Source: Symbiobacterium sp040797425 (GTDB lineage Bacteria > Bacillota > Sulfobacillia > Symbiobacteriales > Symbiobacteriaceae). From it: DNA of 64,000 nucleotides. The notes below the pieces were generated by a model, which was given only the letters and a program-made list of their open reading frames with translations, ran no database searches and had not been told where the DNA came from. The stretch is taken from assembly GCF_040797425.1 (NCBI RefSeq), contig NZ_JBFNEH010000003.1, positions 58,472 to 122,471 on the forward strand. Direction: 5' to 3'. A program made the translations under genes and the position numbers. This document shows positions 32,811 through 40,717 of this stretch, piece by piece. The stretch's first letter is position 1; the number at the start of each line of letters is the position of its first letter.

Positions 32811-33738
32811 CGCTCCCTTCACTGCTATCGGCGCCACGGGCGGAAGGCGGCAACCCCGGTCCTTTGCCGTCCGGGAAGGACTGCTGGAGCAGCTCCACGA
32901 AGAGCCGGGCCGCCTCGGGCAGCTGCCGGGGCTGGGGCAGGATCAGGTAGGTGGCCGACAGCGGCAGATCGATATCAACCGGTACGGTGACGAGCCGCCC
33001 CTCGGCCAGTTCGCGCACCACGGAGGAGAGCGGCAGAAACGAGACGCCCAGTCCCTCCTCCAGCAGCCGCTTGGTGATGTCCACCCGGTCTACGGCCAGG
33101 GTGCGCAGGTGCGGCTGCCGCTCTGATACGGCCATGAGCAGCGCGTCCCAGTAGATGGGGTGGTTGCCGGTGAGGAGCAGGTGGCGGCCCACCAGGTCTA
33201 CCCAGCTCGCACCGGTAGCATTTGCCGGCGAGGCGACCAGAACGACAGGATCTGTGTACAGCACTGTCGAAGACGTGTCAGGATGCGACGAGGGCGAACG
33301 GGCGAGGCCCACGTGGGCCGCACCGGAAGCCACCACCTGCCCGACGGCCGGCGAGACCTCGGTGGTGATCACGACCTCCACGTGGGGATGCTCCTGGGTG
33401 AACCGCTTCAGGAGTCCGGGCAGCACCGAAGTGGCCACCAGCGGCGAGGTCACCAGCTGCAGGCGGGTGTCGTAGCCCTGCCACCAGGCCGTCATCTCGT
33501 TGATCGCCTCATCGTAGGCGGCCAGCACCCGGCGCGCATGGGGCAGGAACTGGCGCCCGGCCGCGGTGAGCTTTACCCGCTTGCCCACGCGGTCGAACAG
33601 CTGAAAGCCCAGAATTTGCTCCAGTTGCCGGATGTGCGCGGTCACCGTGGGCTGCGCGAGGTAGAGCCGCTCCGCCGCCTGGTGGAAGTTCTCCAGTTCC
33701 GCAGCCGCAATGAAGGTATGCAGGAGTCTGAGATCCAC
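32788..33738 (-). CDS. LysR-family transcriptional regulator
   Basis: 316 residues. GTG 33,738 behind GGGGAGGGG. N-terminal winged helix-turn-helix: LRLLHTFIAAAELENFHQAA, ERLYLAQPTVTAHIRQLEQI. Linker helix and an effector domain with LQLVTSPLVATSVLPGLLKR, HVGLARSPSS and GLGVSFLPLSSV. It probably senses a small metabolite. It is divergent from the glycerophosphodiester phosphodiesterase gene 210 bp away, the usual arrangement for a LysR target, and its 3' end overlaps the Nudix gene. Confidence 0.92.
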   Translation of the reverse strand: MDLRLLHTFIAAAELENFHQAAERLYLAQPTVTAHIRQLEQILGFQLFDRVGKRVKLTAAGRQFLPHARRVLAAYDEAINEMTAWWQGYDTRLQLVTSPLVATSVLPGLLKRFTQEHPHVEVVITTEVSPAVGQVVASGAAHVGLARSPSSHPDTSSTVLYTDPVVLVASPANATGASWVDLVGRHLLLTGNHPIYWDALLMAVSERQPHLRTLAVDRVDITKRLLEEGLGVSFLPLSSVVRELAEGRLVTVPVDIDLPLSATYLILPQPRQLPEAARLFVELLQQSFPDGKGPGLPPSARGADSSEGSGEDRNGT

Positions 33739-33947
33739 AAGTCGCCCCTCCCCGCCTACGTTGGATTGCACATTTCGAGATCTTTGCACGGTTTCCCTGT
33801 TGGTTCGACAGTCGCCGTGCATCGGATGTGGGGTGGGAGGGCGGTGCGGCGGTGACGCAAGGCGGGGTCGGCCGACACGGCGCCCGCGTACGGCACCGGA
33901 GTGCTGGCCATGATGCGAGTTGAACTGGTGTGAAGGAGGACAGGTCC

Positions 33948-34658
33948 ATGCCGCAGGTGATCGGTCACCGGGGCGCCGCGGGCACCCATCCCGAGAACAC
34001 GATGGTTTCGTTCCAGAGGGCGTTCGAGATCGGGGTTGATGGAATCGAGTTCGACGTTCACCGCACGCTGGATGGCCATCTGGTGGTGATCCACGACCCC
34101 GCGGTGGACCGGACGACCAACGGGTCCGGTCTGGTGATGGCGATGACGCTGGAGCAGCTCCGTTCGCTGGACGCCGGGGCCTGGAAGGGCCCGCAGTTTG
34201 CCGGTCAGCGCGTGCCCACGCTACAGGAGCTGGTGCGGGCAACACCGCCGAACGTGCGCCTCTATCTCGAGCTGAAGGCCGGGTCTGTCCATTACCCGGG
34301 CATCGAGCAGGAACTGGTCGATCTGTTGAAGGCCGAAGGCGCCCTGGAGCGGACGCAGATCTCCTCCTTCGACCACCGGGCCCTGGTGCGGCTGAAGGAG
34401 ATCGCCCCGGAGTTGCCGCTGGGCATGCTCACCTCCTGTAACCACGTCGACCCGGTGGGGATGGCCCGGGAGATCGGATGCGAGGCCATTCACCCGATGT
34501 GGTACTGGGTGACGCCCGACTACGTGGAGGCGGCGCACGCCGCCGGGCTCAAGGTGAACGTCTGGACGGTGGACGAGCCGACGGCCATCACCATGATGAA
34601 GGCCGCAGGCGTCGACGGCATCATCAGCAACTTCCCCGAGCGGGTCAAGTCAGCCTGA
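33948..34658 (+). CDS. Glycerophosphodiester phosphodiesterase
   Basis: 236 residues, cytoplasmic form (no signal peptide). Start ATG 33,948 with AAGGAGG 8 bp upstream. GDPD signatures: IGHRGAAGTHPENT (H7, R8 and E17), EFDVHRTLDGHLVVIHDPAV (metal ligands) and LYLELKAG. C-terminal GLKVNVWTVDEP and VDGIISNFPE. Hydrolyses glycerophosphodiesters to glycerol-3-phosphate and an alcohol. Possibly controlled by the divergent LysR regulator. Confidence 0.93.
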   Translation: MPQVIGHRGAAGTHPENTMVSFQRAFEIGVDGIEFDVHRTLDGHLVVIHDPAVDRTTNGSGLVMAMTLEQLRSLDAGAWKGPQFAGQRVPTLQELVRATPPNVRLYLELKAGSVHYPGIEQELVDLLKAEGALERTQISSFDHRALVRLKEIAPELPLGMLTSCNHVDPVGMAREIGCEAIHPMWYWVTPDYVEAAHAAGLKVNVWTVDEPTAITMMKAAGVDGIISNFPERVKSA

Positions 34659-34685
34659 CCCGGGAGCGGCGTCTGCCTCACCCGG

Positions 34686-34719
34686 CCCGGGGGGCGGCCT
34701 GAGCCGGCACCCCCCCGGG
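34686..34719 (+). terminator. GC hairpin after the phosphodiesterase gene
   Basis: 9-bp stem CCCGGGGGG / CCCCCCGGG, no T tract; weak as an intrinsic terminator. Confidence 0.4.
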
Positions 34720-34767
34720 TCGGGGTCGGATGCCGCGCGTAGGCCCGCCCATCTCCGGGGTGTCTAC

Positions 34768-34796
34768 TTGCCCGGCACCGGCAGGAGAATTACAGC
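34768..34796 (+). promoter_or_regulatory. Promoter of tatA
   Basis: TTGCCC (34,768-34,773), 17 bp, TACAGC (34,791-34,796). Confidence 0.4.
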
Positions 34797-34851
34797 GGCA
34801 CCCCGAAGTTTCGGAGATGGGTCAAGGGCTTTGTTCGGGGAGGGATCGCGC

Positions 34852-35019
34852 ATGTTCGGCGGCCGCCTGGGCTTCTGGGAGATCCTGATCATCGCCCTGG
34901 TCGTCCTGCTCTTGTTCGGCGCGGCCAAGCTGCCGCAGCTGGCCCGTGGGGTGGGCGACTCGATCAAGGAGTTCCGCAAGGCGATGAAGGACGGGGACGA
35001 GGAGAAGAAGGAAGGATAG
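34852..35019 (+). CDS. tatA: Twin-arginine translocase subunit TatA
   Basis: 55 residues; ATG 34,852 behind GGGGAGGGA. Classic TatA layout: a short external part with FGGRLGFWEILIIALVVLLL as the single membrane helix, hinge FGAAKLPQLARGVGDSIKEF as amphipathic helix, and a charged Asp/Glu/Lys tail. It forms the pore ring for export of folded proteins. No tatC in the window; an alone-standing tatA is common in Gram-positives. Confidence 0.95.
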   Translation: MFGGRLGFWEILIIALVVLLLFGAAKLPQLARGVGDSIKEFRKAMKDGDEEKKEG

Positions 35020-35056
35020 GAGGGGCGGGCAGACTAGCCACTAAGGAGGCCTCACC

Positions 35057-35890
35057 GTGCTCTGGCTGTTGCAACTGCTGGCCGGTGCCCTCTTGATGTC
35101 GCTTTCGGCCAATGTGTTCCTGGTTCCGCTCAAGTTGGCCGAGGGCGGCGTGACGGGCATCGGCATTATTCTGTACCACACGCTTGGAATACCCCTCTGG
35201 GTCACCATGGTGGCCCTCAACATCCCCATCCTCGCGCTCGGGATGAAAGTGAAGGGCTGGCGCCTCCTCTGGCGTTCCATCCTGGGCGTGGCCGCGTACT
35301 CGTTCTTCCTGGCGGTCACAGCCAACATCCCGCCTATCACGGATCAGGTGGTGCTCGCCATCGTCTACGGCGGCCTGACCATGGGTACCGGGTTGGGTCT
35401 GGTGCTGCGGTCGGGCGGAACCACCGGCGGTACCGAGGTGCTGGCGCTGGTGCTGCAGCAACGGCTTGGCTTCTCGGTGGGAACGATGGTGCTGGCCGTG
35501 GATGCGGTGGTGCTGACCGTCGCCGGTATCGTCTTCTCGCCCGAGGCGGCCATGTGGGCGGTGATCACGCTCTTCATCTCGTCGAAGGTGGTCGACCTCG
35601 TGCAGGTGGGGTTCTACTCCGCCAGGGGCGTGACGATCATCACCACGCGCCCCGATGAGATCGCCCGCCGGATCATGACCGAGGTGGAGCGCGGCGTCAC
35701 CATCGTGAACGGCACCGGCGCCTTCACCGGCGAGCCCCGGACGATTCTGTATACCGTCGCCCAACGCACCGAGCTCACGCAGATCAAGCAAATCGCGTAC
35801 ACCGAGGACCCCCGGGCGTTCGTGGTGGTGGCGGAGGTCCACGAGGTGCTGGGCGAGGGCTTCCGCGAGCCGTCGAAGGCGTTGGAGTAG
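35057..35890 (+). CDS. YitT-family membrane protein (DUF161 + DUF2179)
   Basis: 277 residues; GTG 35,057 behind AAGGAGG. Five or six membrane helices with the duplicated DUF161 pattern (LKLAEGGVTGIGIILYHTLG, LRSGGTTGGTEVLALVLQQR). A cytoplasmic C-terminal DUF2179 domain follows (GVTIITTRPDEIARRIMTEV, GVTIVNGTGAFTGEPRTILY). Function unknown; widespread in Firmicutes. It may be cotranscribed with tatA 37 bp upstream. Confidence 0.9.
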   Translation: MLWLLQLLAGALLMSLSANVFLVPLKLAEGGVTGIGIILYHTLGIPLWVTMVALNIPILALGMKVKGWRLLWRSILGVAAYSFFLAVTANIPPITDQVVLAIVYGGLTMGTGLGLVLRSGGTTGGTEVLALVLQQRLGFSVGTMVLAVDAVVLTVAGIVFSPEAAMWAVITLFISSKVVDLVQVGFYSARGVTIITTRPDEIARRIMTEVERGVTIVNGTGAFTGEPRTILYTVAQRTELTQIKQIAYTEDPRAFVVVAEVHEVLGEGFREPSKALE

Positions 35891-35898
35891 AACACATA

Positions 35899-35938
35899 CC
35901 GGCCGGCGTGCACCACAAGCCCGCCGGCCGGCGCTTTC
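35899..35938. terminator. Bidirectional terminator between yitT-like gene and germination operon
   Basis: 10-bp stem CCGGCCGGCG / CGCCGGCCGG, 13-nt loop, CTTTC after; stops converge at 35,890 and 35,945. Confidence 0.75.
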
Positions 35939-35944
35939 ATGCCC

Positions 35945-36112
35945 TCACGATAAGTACCACATCACCCACGCCGGTACCGCCACGGTGGCGGCGGCCAGCA
36001 GTGCGAGTCCGAACGCCCCCAGGCGGAGGCGCTGGCGCCACGCCCAGCGGGCGTAGTTAAACGTGTAGATGGCCACCAGCAGGGCAACAAGGAGCACCAG
36101 GAACGCCGTCAC
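35945..36112 (-). CDS. Two-span small membrane protein of the germination operon (D-subunit-like)
   Basis: 55 residues, GTG 36,112 overlapping the gerC stop (CAGTGA), with GAGGAGGG upstream. Two hydrophobic helices, AFLVLLVALLVAIYTF and GAFGLALLAAATVAVPAWVM, are joined by NYARWAWRQRLRL, with almost no tails. Some Bacillus germinant-receptor operons carry a fourth gene for a small 2-TM D protein that tunes receptor activity; this fits in size, topology and place, though sequence similarity was not tested. Confidence 0.65.
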   Translation of the reverse strand: MTAFLVLLVALLVAIYTFNYARWAWRQRLRLGAFGLALLAAATVAVPAWVMWYLS

Positions 36113-37353
36113 TGCACGGAACCCTCCTCGGAAGCCCGGGTCGGGCTGAGTGTGAGGCCATACCGGCGCAGGCTCACCCGCACGCTGGTGTGAACCTCCG
36201 CCTCCGGATACCGTTCGGGCCAGCTGTACGACTCCCACGCCTGCACCGTGGGGAAGCGGGCGATGGCGTACCGTCCGAAGCCGACCACGTCCACCCGCCA
36301 CTCCTGGGTCTTTCGGATCAGCGCCTGCAGCGTCTCCTCCAGCTGCCCGGCGACGGCCCGCTCCAGCTCCTCCTGGGCGCCGGGCTCCGAGTAGTCCACG
36401 CCGGAGGGCATGGCGACTACCTCGGCCTCGAGGATCACCTCGGCCCGGATGGCGGGACGCTCGCCCAGCCGTTCGAGCACGATGCGCGTCGGGCGGCCCC
36501 GGCGCAGGTGCAACGTGACGTACTGGCCGGGCTGGCGCGGGTCCCGGAACGCGGCGTAGGCCGACTGGAACCGATTTTGCAGCATGAGCAGGGCGCGCGT
36601 CTCCTCGGCGGTGAGCACCCCCACCATGCGGGACTGCCGGAAGGCGGCGGCGCCGATCATCTCCACCGGGATGCCGCCCTGGCGAGGCAGTTCGCCGGCG
36701 GCGTAACCCACTCTCGGGTCAGGGGAGCCCTTCTTCGCGGGGCTCCCCTCGTCTACCAGCGCGGCGTAGTACGTGACCGGCTGCGCGTAGCCCACGTTGA
36801 GCAGCGACGCCACGGCGCGGATCTGGCTCGCCGCCGGGAGCGTGCCGGAGGTCCGGTAGTGATAGGTCAGCTGGGCGATGAAGCGCACGGGGTCCTTTTC
36901 AAGCTCCGGCTTCAGCGCCCTCAGGAAGTCGGCGGCGGGCTCGCGGGTAACAACCAGGAAAGCGGTCTCGCGGATCTGGCGGAAGCGAAGGAGCTCATCC
37001 AGGAAGGGCAGCCCCTTGGTCCGAGCCAGCTCCTCGTGCACGAAGAAAACCATTGTGTGGTGGAAGAGCACCTGGCGGCCGACGTACCCGTGCAGCACGG
37101 CCCGGGCGCTGGCCAGGCTCGGCGCCTCCGCAGTGGTCGTGAGCACCGGCGGCTCATCCCCCCCGCCGTTCTTCTCGCCGGCCAGGGCGCTGGGCTTGGC
37201 GATGACCACGGTGACGGCGTAGGGGCTCCCCTTGCCCTCGTCGATGCCCACCGCCAGCACGTATGCCCCTTCCTCGAGTTCCATCTTGTTCCAGCATCCG
37301 GTGAGGAGGGGCAACAGGAGGAGCAGCGCTCCCAGCAGCGGCCTACGACGCAT
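36109..37353 (-). CDS. gerAC: Spore germinant-receptor lipoprotein, Ger(x)C family
   Basis: C subunit of a GerA-type germinant receptor, anchored on the outer face of the spore inner membrane. 414 residues; ATG 37,353. Lipoprotein signal ends LLPLLTGCWNKMELEEGAYV: the lipobox LLTGC followed by W(N/D)xxEL is diagnostic of GerC. Further family segments: AVGIDEG, RQVLFHHTMVFFVHEELA, FRQIRETAFLVVT, and the C-terminal YSWPERYPEAEVHTSVRVSL. It overlaps gerB by 11 bp and is coupled with the small gene downstream. Confidence 0.93.
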   Translation of the reverse strand: MRRRPLLGALLLLLPLLTGCWNKMELEEGAYVLAVGIDEGKGSPYAVTVVIAKPSALAGEKNGGGDEPPVLTTTAEAPSLASARAVLHGYVGRQVLFHHTMVFFVHEELARTKGLPFLDELLRFRQIRETAFLVVTREPAADFLRALKPELEKDPVRFIAQLTYHYRTSGTLPAASQIRAVASLLNVGYAQPVTYYAALVDEGSPAKKGSPDPRVGYAAGELPRQGGIPVEMIGAAAFRQSRMVGVLTAEETRALLMLQNRFQSAYAAFRDPRQPGQYVTLHLRRGRPTRIVLERLGERPAIRAEVILEAEVVAMPSGVDYSEPGAQEELERAVAGQLEETLQALIRKTQEWRVDVVGFGRYAIARFPTVQAWESYSWPERYPEAEVHTSVRVSLRRYGLTLSPTRASEEGSVQ

Positions 37354-38458
37354 GGCCCGCCGCCTCCCCGGAAGGAGCCGCCTTGCCCCGGACCACGGCC
37401 AGCAGCCACAGCAGGAGCGGTACGGCCAGGACGGCGAAGCCGAGCGGCCGCATCCACTCCCGGTCGAGGCGGAGCACGGCCACGTAGTCCTTCGGCAGGA
37501 GCGAGAGGGCAGACAAGATGGTGGCCAGAGGGAAGAGCAGCGGCCGGTAGTCGGGGAGCCGCAGGGCGCCGGCCAAGGAGATGGCGGTCGCACTCATGAG
37601 GGCCGAGAGGCGGATCAGCGCTGCCAGGATCCAGAACATGACGATCAGCGCCTCGGTGCGCTGCAGGAAGCGGCCCAGGTAGACGAGGCGCGCAAGGAAG
37701 TAGAGCGGGAACGGCTCCTGCCGGGCCAGCGGGGCGCCGGCGATGCCCACCAGCACCGCCACGGTGGCCGCAGCGGCCAGGCCGAAGAGCAGGATTCCCC
37801 GCAGGCTGCTATGCTGCAGGCTCCGCCCGTCCCGGAAGGCGTGCCCCACCGCCAGGAGCACGATCACCTCCGCCGCCGTGCTGGCGTAGTAGAGGCTGCC
37901 CATCAGGGTGCGGTCGAAGCCGAAGCCCCAGATGGGGAAGAGCAGGGTTGTGTCGACCCGAGGCAGGCTGAAGATGAGCACCAGGAGCCCGCCGGCCGCG
38001 ATGACCGTCAGAAGGGCCAGGGCGGTGCGGGCGACGGCCTCCACCCCGCGGTAGGCGGCGTAAACGGACAGCAGGCTGCCGCTGATGATCAGGACGCTGG
38101 GCGGGGTGTCGGGCACGATGGTGATGACGAAGGTCTCGGTGAAGTTGCGCAGGGTGACCAGCGCGGCCACGGCGATCCAGGCCGACACCGCCAGGGTGAG
38201 CAGCGGGCCGAACACGGAGCCGGCGACCTCCCGGCTGATCTCGGCCAGGCCCCTGCCGGGGAACCGGTACCCCAGGGCCACGATGGGCAGGGCCAGCACC
38301 AGCCCGAAGAGCGCGACCAGCAGAGCGGCCTGCCACGCCGCAGGGCCCCCGACGCTCACCAGGTATTGGGGGTACTGGAGGAACAGCATGCTCCCCAGGA
38401 CCGTGAAGAGGAGCACGCTGCCCTCCCGAGCCCCGATGTGGCCGTCGTACGCGCCCAT
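37343..38458 (-). CDS. gerAB: Spore germinant-receptor permease-like subunit GerB
   Basis: 371 residues, about ten transmembrane helices of the APC-superfamily spore germination permease group; likely the germinant-binding subunit. ATG 38,458 with AAGGGAGG upstream, just past the gerA stop. Landmarks: SVLLFTVLGSMLFLQYPQYL, RFPGRGLAEISREVAGSVFG, LLFPIWGFGFDRTLMGSLYY, RTEALIVMFWILAALIRLSA and the terminal charged loop LLPKDYVAVLRLDREWMRPL. Confidence 0.93.
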   Translation of the reverse strand: MGAYDGHIGAREGSVLLFTVLGSMLFLQYPQYLVSVGGPAAWQAALLVALFGLVLALPIVALGYRFPGRGLAEISREVAGSVFGPLLTLAVSAWIAVAALVTLRNFTETFVITIVPDTPPSVLIISGSLLSVYAAYRGVEAVARTALALLTVIAAGGLLVLIFSLPRVDTTLLFPIWGFGFDRTLMGSLYYASTAAEVIVLLAVGHAFRDGRSLQHSSLRGILLFGLAAAATVAVLVGIAGAPLARQEPFPLYFLARLVYLGRFLQRTEALIVMFWILAALIRLSALMSATAISLAGALRLPDYRPLLFPLATILSALSLLPKDYVAVLRLDREWMRPLGFAVLAVPLLLWLLAVVRGKAAPSGEAAGHAS

Positions 38459-38461
38459 GGC

Positions 38462-40216
38462 TCAGCCTCCCTTATCCGGTGTGTCCGTCTGCGGCGCCCG
38501 CGGGTCCCAGTTGCGCACGACCTCCGCCTGCCGGTACCGGTTGAGCGGGTGCATGAAGGGCGGCCGCTCCTCCTGCCGGTAGAGGGGCGGCGTGCCGAGG
38601 GCGTCCTTCACCCGACCTGTCGTTCCCACCACCGGAGCGAGGTAGGGAACGCCGAAAGAGCGCAGGCTCGTCGTGTAGACCACCAGTGCGTAGATTCCCG
38701 TTGCGAGCCCCAGGAAGCCGAAGACGGTGGTGAGCAGCAGGAGCAGGAAGCGCAGCAGGCGCACCCCCCAGCCCATCAGGTAGTTGGGCAGGGCGAAGGA
38801 GGCCAGACCCGTGACGGCCACCACCAGGATCATCACGGGACTGACGATCCGCGCCTCCACCGCGGCCTGCCCGAGGACGAGCGACGCCACCAGCCCCACG
38901 GTCGGCCCGATCACCCCCGGGATGCGGGCGCCTGCCTCCCGGATCAGCTCGAAGATCACTTCCATGGTGAGCAACTCCACCACCGCCGGCATGGGGACCG
39001 GCTCCCGGCTCTGGGCGATGAAGAGCAGGAGCTCCGTGGGGATCATCTCGGGGTGGTAGTTCACCACGCCGATGTAGACGGAAGGGAGCAGGAGCGACAC
39101 CAGCAGCGCTGCGAACCGGATGTAGCGCAGCGTAGAGCCGAAGGGCCAGCGGAGGTAGTAGTCCTCCGCCGTCTGCAGCAGCGACCAGAAGGTCGCCGGG
39201 CAGATGATGGCGTGCGGTGCGGTGTCCACGAAGAGCGCCACGTGCCCCTCCGAGAGGTAGGCGGCGGTCCGGTCCGGCCGCTCGGTGATGAGCGTGGCGG
39301 GCAGCAGCGAGCGCGGGCTGTCGTCGATGTACTGCTGCAGGATGCCCGACCCGTTCACGATATCCACCTTCACCGCCTGCACCCGCCGCCGCACCTCGTC
39401 CACCAAGCGCGGCGGGGCGATGGTGTCGATGTACATCATCCCCACGTAGGTCTTGCTCACGTCGCCCACCGTGAGGATCTCGGTCACCAGGCGGGGGTCT
39501 TTCAGGCGCCGGCGCACCAGGGCCACGTTCACCCGCCAGGCCTCGTTGAAGGCGTCGTGGGGGCCCCAGATGACCTGCTCGATCTTGGGATCTCCGACGC
39601 TCCGGGTCGGTGGGTCCTTGGTCTCCACGACCAGCGCCACCGCCGCACCTTCGACCAGGAGGACCGTGTCGCCCGCAAGCAGGGCCTCGGCGACGGAGGC
39701 CCGGTCGTACTTGCGGCTCACCTGGTGGCCGGCGAGAATGCGCTGCTCCACCTGGTCCACGGCAGAGGGGCCCTTTTCCGGCGTCAGGTGGAGCTCGTAG
39801 CTGAGCAGCATGAGAGGCTGCAGGAGGTTGTCGTTGATGACGGTCTTGTCGCTCAGCCCCTCCATAAACAGGAGGACCGCCCTCGTTGGCGGCTCGGTGG
39901 CGATGAGGATCTCCCGCTCGACCAGGTCCTTGTTGGCGGGCGCCCGAAAGAGCTTCTTCAGCTTCTCCACGTTTTCGTCCAGGTTCGTGGAGAGGTCGCC
40001 CACTCGCTTCAGCGCGTCCTTGCCCTGGGGCACCGCCTCCGCCAGGCGGTCGAGCCGGGTGAGCAGGGCGTCGGTGCGCAGGCGGGCGTCGGCCAGCATC
40101 GCCGCACTCTGCCCGCCGTCGTCCTGCCCTGGTCCGCGCCTGCCCAGGCTGAAGGCATCATCGGTCGTCGCAGACGCCGGGTTGAGCCAGCGCATCAGTC
40201 GCTCCCAGATGCTCAC
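38462..40216 (-). CDS. gerAA: Spore germinant-receptor subunit GerA
   Basis: 584 residues; GTG 40,216 behind GGGAGGGG. N-terminal soluble domain with the GerA signature NVEKLKKLFRAPANKDLVER, and later REILIATEPPTRAVLLFMEG, SKTYVGMMYIDTIAPPRLVD and DIVNGSGILQQYIDDSPRSL. Five or six membrane helices then include LYRIR-like FAALLVSLLLPSVYIGVVNY, PMPAVVELLTMEVIFELIRE and GPTVGLVASLVLGQAAVEAR. The C-terminal tail is PPFMHPLNRYRQ. First gene of gerA-gerB-gerC-small gene; normally made in the forespore under sigma-G, but I could not pick out a sigma-G promoter. Confidence 0.94.
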   Translation of the reverse strand: MSIWERLMRWLNPASATTDDAFSLGRRGPGQDDGGQSAAMLADARLRTDALLTRLDRLAEAVPQGKDALKRVGDLSTNLDENVEKLKKLFRAPANKDLVEREILIATEPPTRAVLLFMEGLSDKTVINDNLLQPLMLLSYELHLTPEKGPSAVDQVEQRILAGHQVSRKYDRASVAEALLAGDTVLLVEGAAVALVVETKDPPTRSVGDPKIEQVIWGPHDAFNEAWRVNVALVRRRLKDPRLVTEILTVGDVSKTYVGMMYIDTIAPPRLVDEVRRRVQAVKVDIVNGSGILQQYIDDSPRSLLPATLITERPDRTAAYLSEGHVALFVDTAPHAIICPATFWSLLQTAEDYYLRWPFGSTLRYIRFAALLVSLLLPSVYIGVVNYHPEMIPTELLLFIAQSREPVPMPAVVELLTMEVIFELIREAGARIPGVIGPTVGLVASLVLGQAAVEARIVSPVMILVVAVTGLASFALPNYLMGWGVRLLRFLLLLLTTVFGFLGLATGIYALVVYTTSLRSFGVPYLAPVVGTTGRVKDALGTPPLYRQEERPPFMHPLNRYRQAEVVRNWDPRAPQTDTPDKGG

Positions 40217-40351
40217 CCGTACCCCTCCCGTTTCCAGGTCTAAGGTGCCGCACACGGTTGCGCAGTATACCCGCCAGGCGGGCCGGTATGGTGCGCACCT
40301 CCGCGGGCATGCTAATCGCGCAAGCGAGACGAGGAGAGGGGGCTTCGCAGC

Positions 40352-40589
40352 GTGCGCACGTGGCAGCGGTTCCTCCAGGAACTGCTCGCCGCACTCCTGG
40401 CCTTGGGCGTGCTGGTCGCCGCCGGTTGCATGCCGCCCAAGGAGCAGCCTCAGCAATAGGGCGGCGAGCAGCAGCAGAAGGAGGGGGGCCAGCAAGCAGG
40501 AGAAGAGCGAGGAGGAGGGCGCCACCCAGGGCGGCGGTCAGGATGCGTCTCAGGGCGGTCAGGGCGAAAGCCAGGGGGGCGGCCGCTGA
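40352..40589 (+). pseudogene. Broken small lipoprotein gene
   Basis: GTG 40,352 opens a typical lipoprotein signal (FLQELLAALLALGVLVAAGC, Cys 29) and then MPPKEQPQQ, but a TAG stops it at 40,457. The same frame continues in character (GGEQQQKEGGQQAGE). Near 40,500 the sense moves to the +1 frame as KSEEEGATQGGGQDASQGGQ and ends GGGR at TGA 40,587-40,589. One nonsense change (CAG to TAG) plus one frameshift would explain it. The intact product would be a secreted Gln/Glu/Gly-rich lipoprotein of about 78 residues, similar in its linker to the ABC binding protein at 13.4 kb. A 35-residue truncated lipopeptide could still be made. Confidence 0.6.
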
Positions 40590-40717
40590 AGCGGAACGGC
40601 AGGGGAGGCAGCGAGCCTCCCTCTTGTTTTTCCCCTGCAAACAGGGAGTCGCGCGTGCCCGGGCGAAATAACAAGAAAGTACCGCCACTCCGCAGCACAG
40701 ACGAGGAAGGTGACGGA

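Noticed and set aside
37232..40243. 1003-codon open frame on the plus strand across the germination operon
   Set aside because: It is antisense to gerC, gerB and gerA, whose motifs are clear; its His/Gln/Arg/Gly-rich product is typical of GC-driven open frames.
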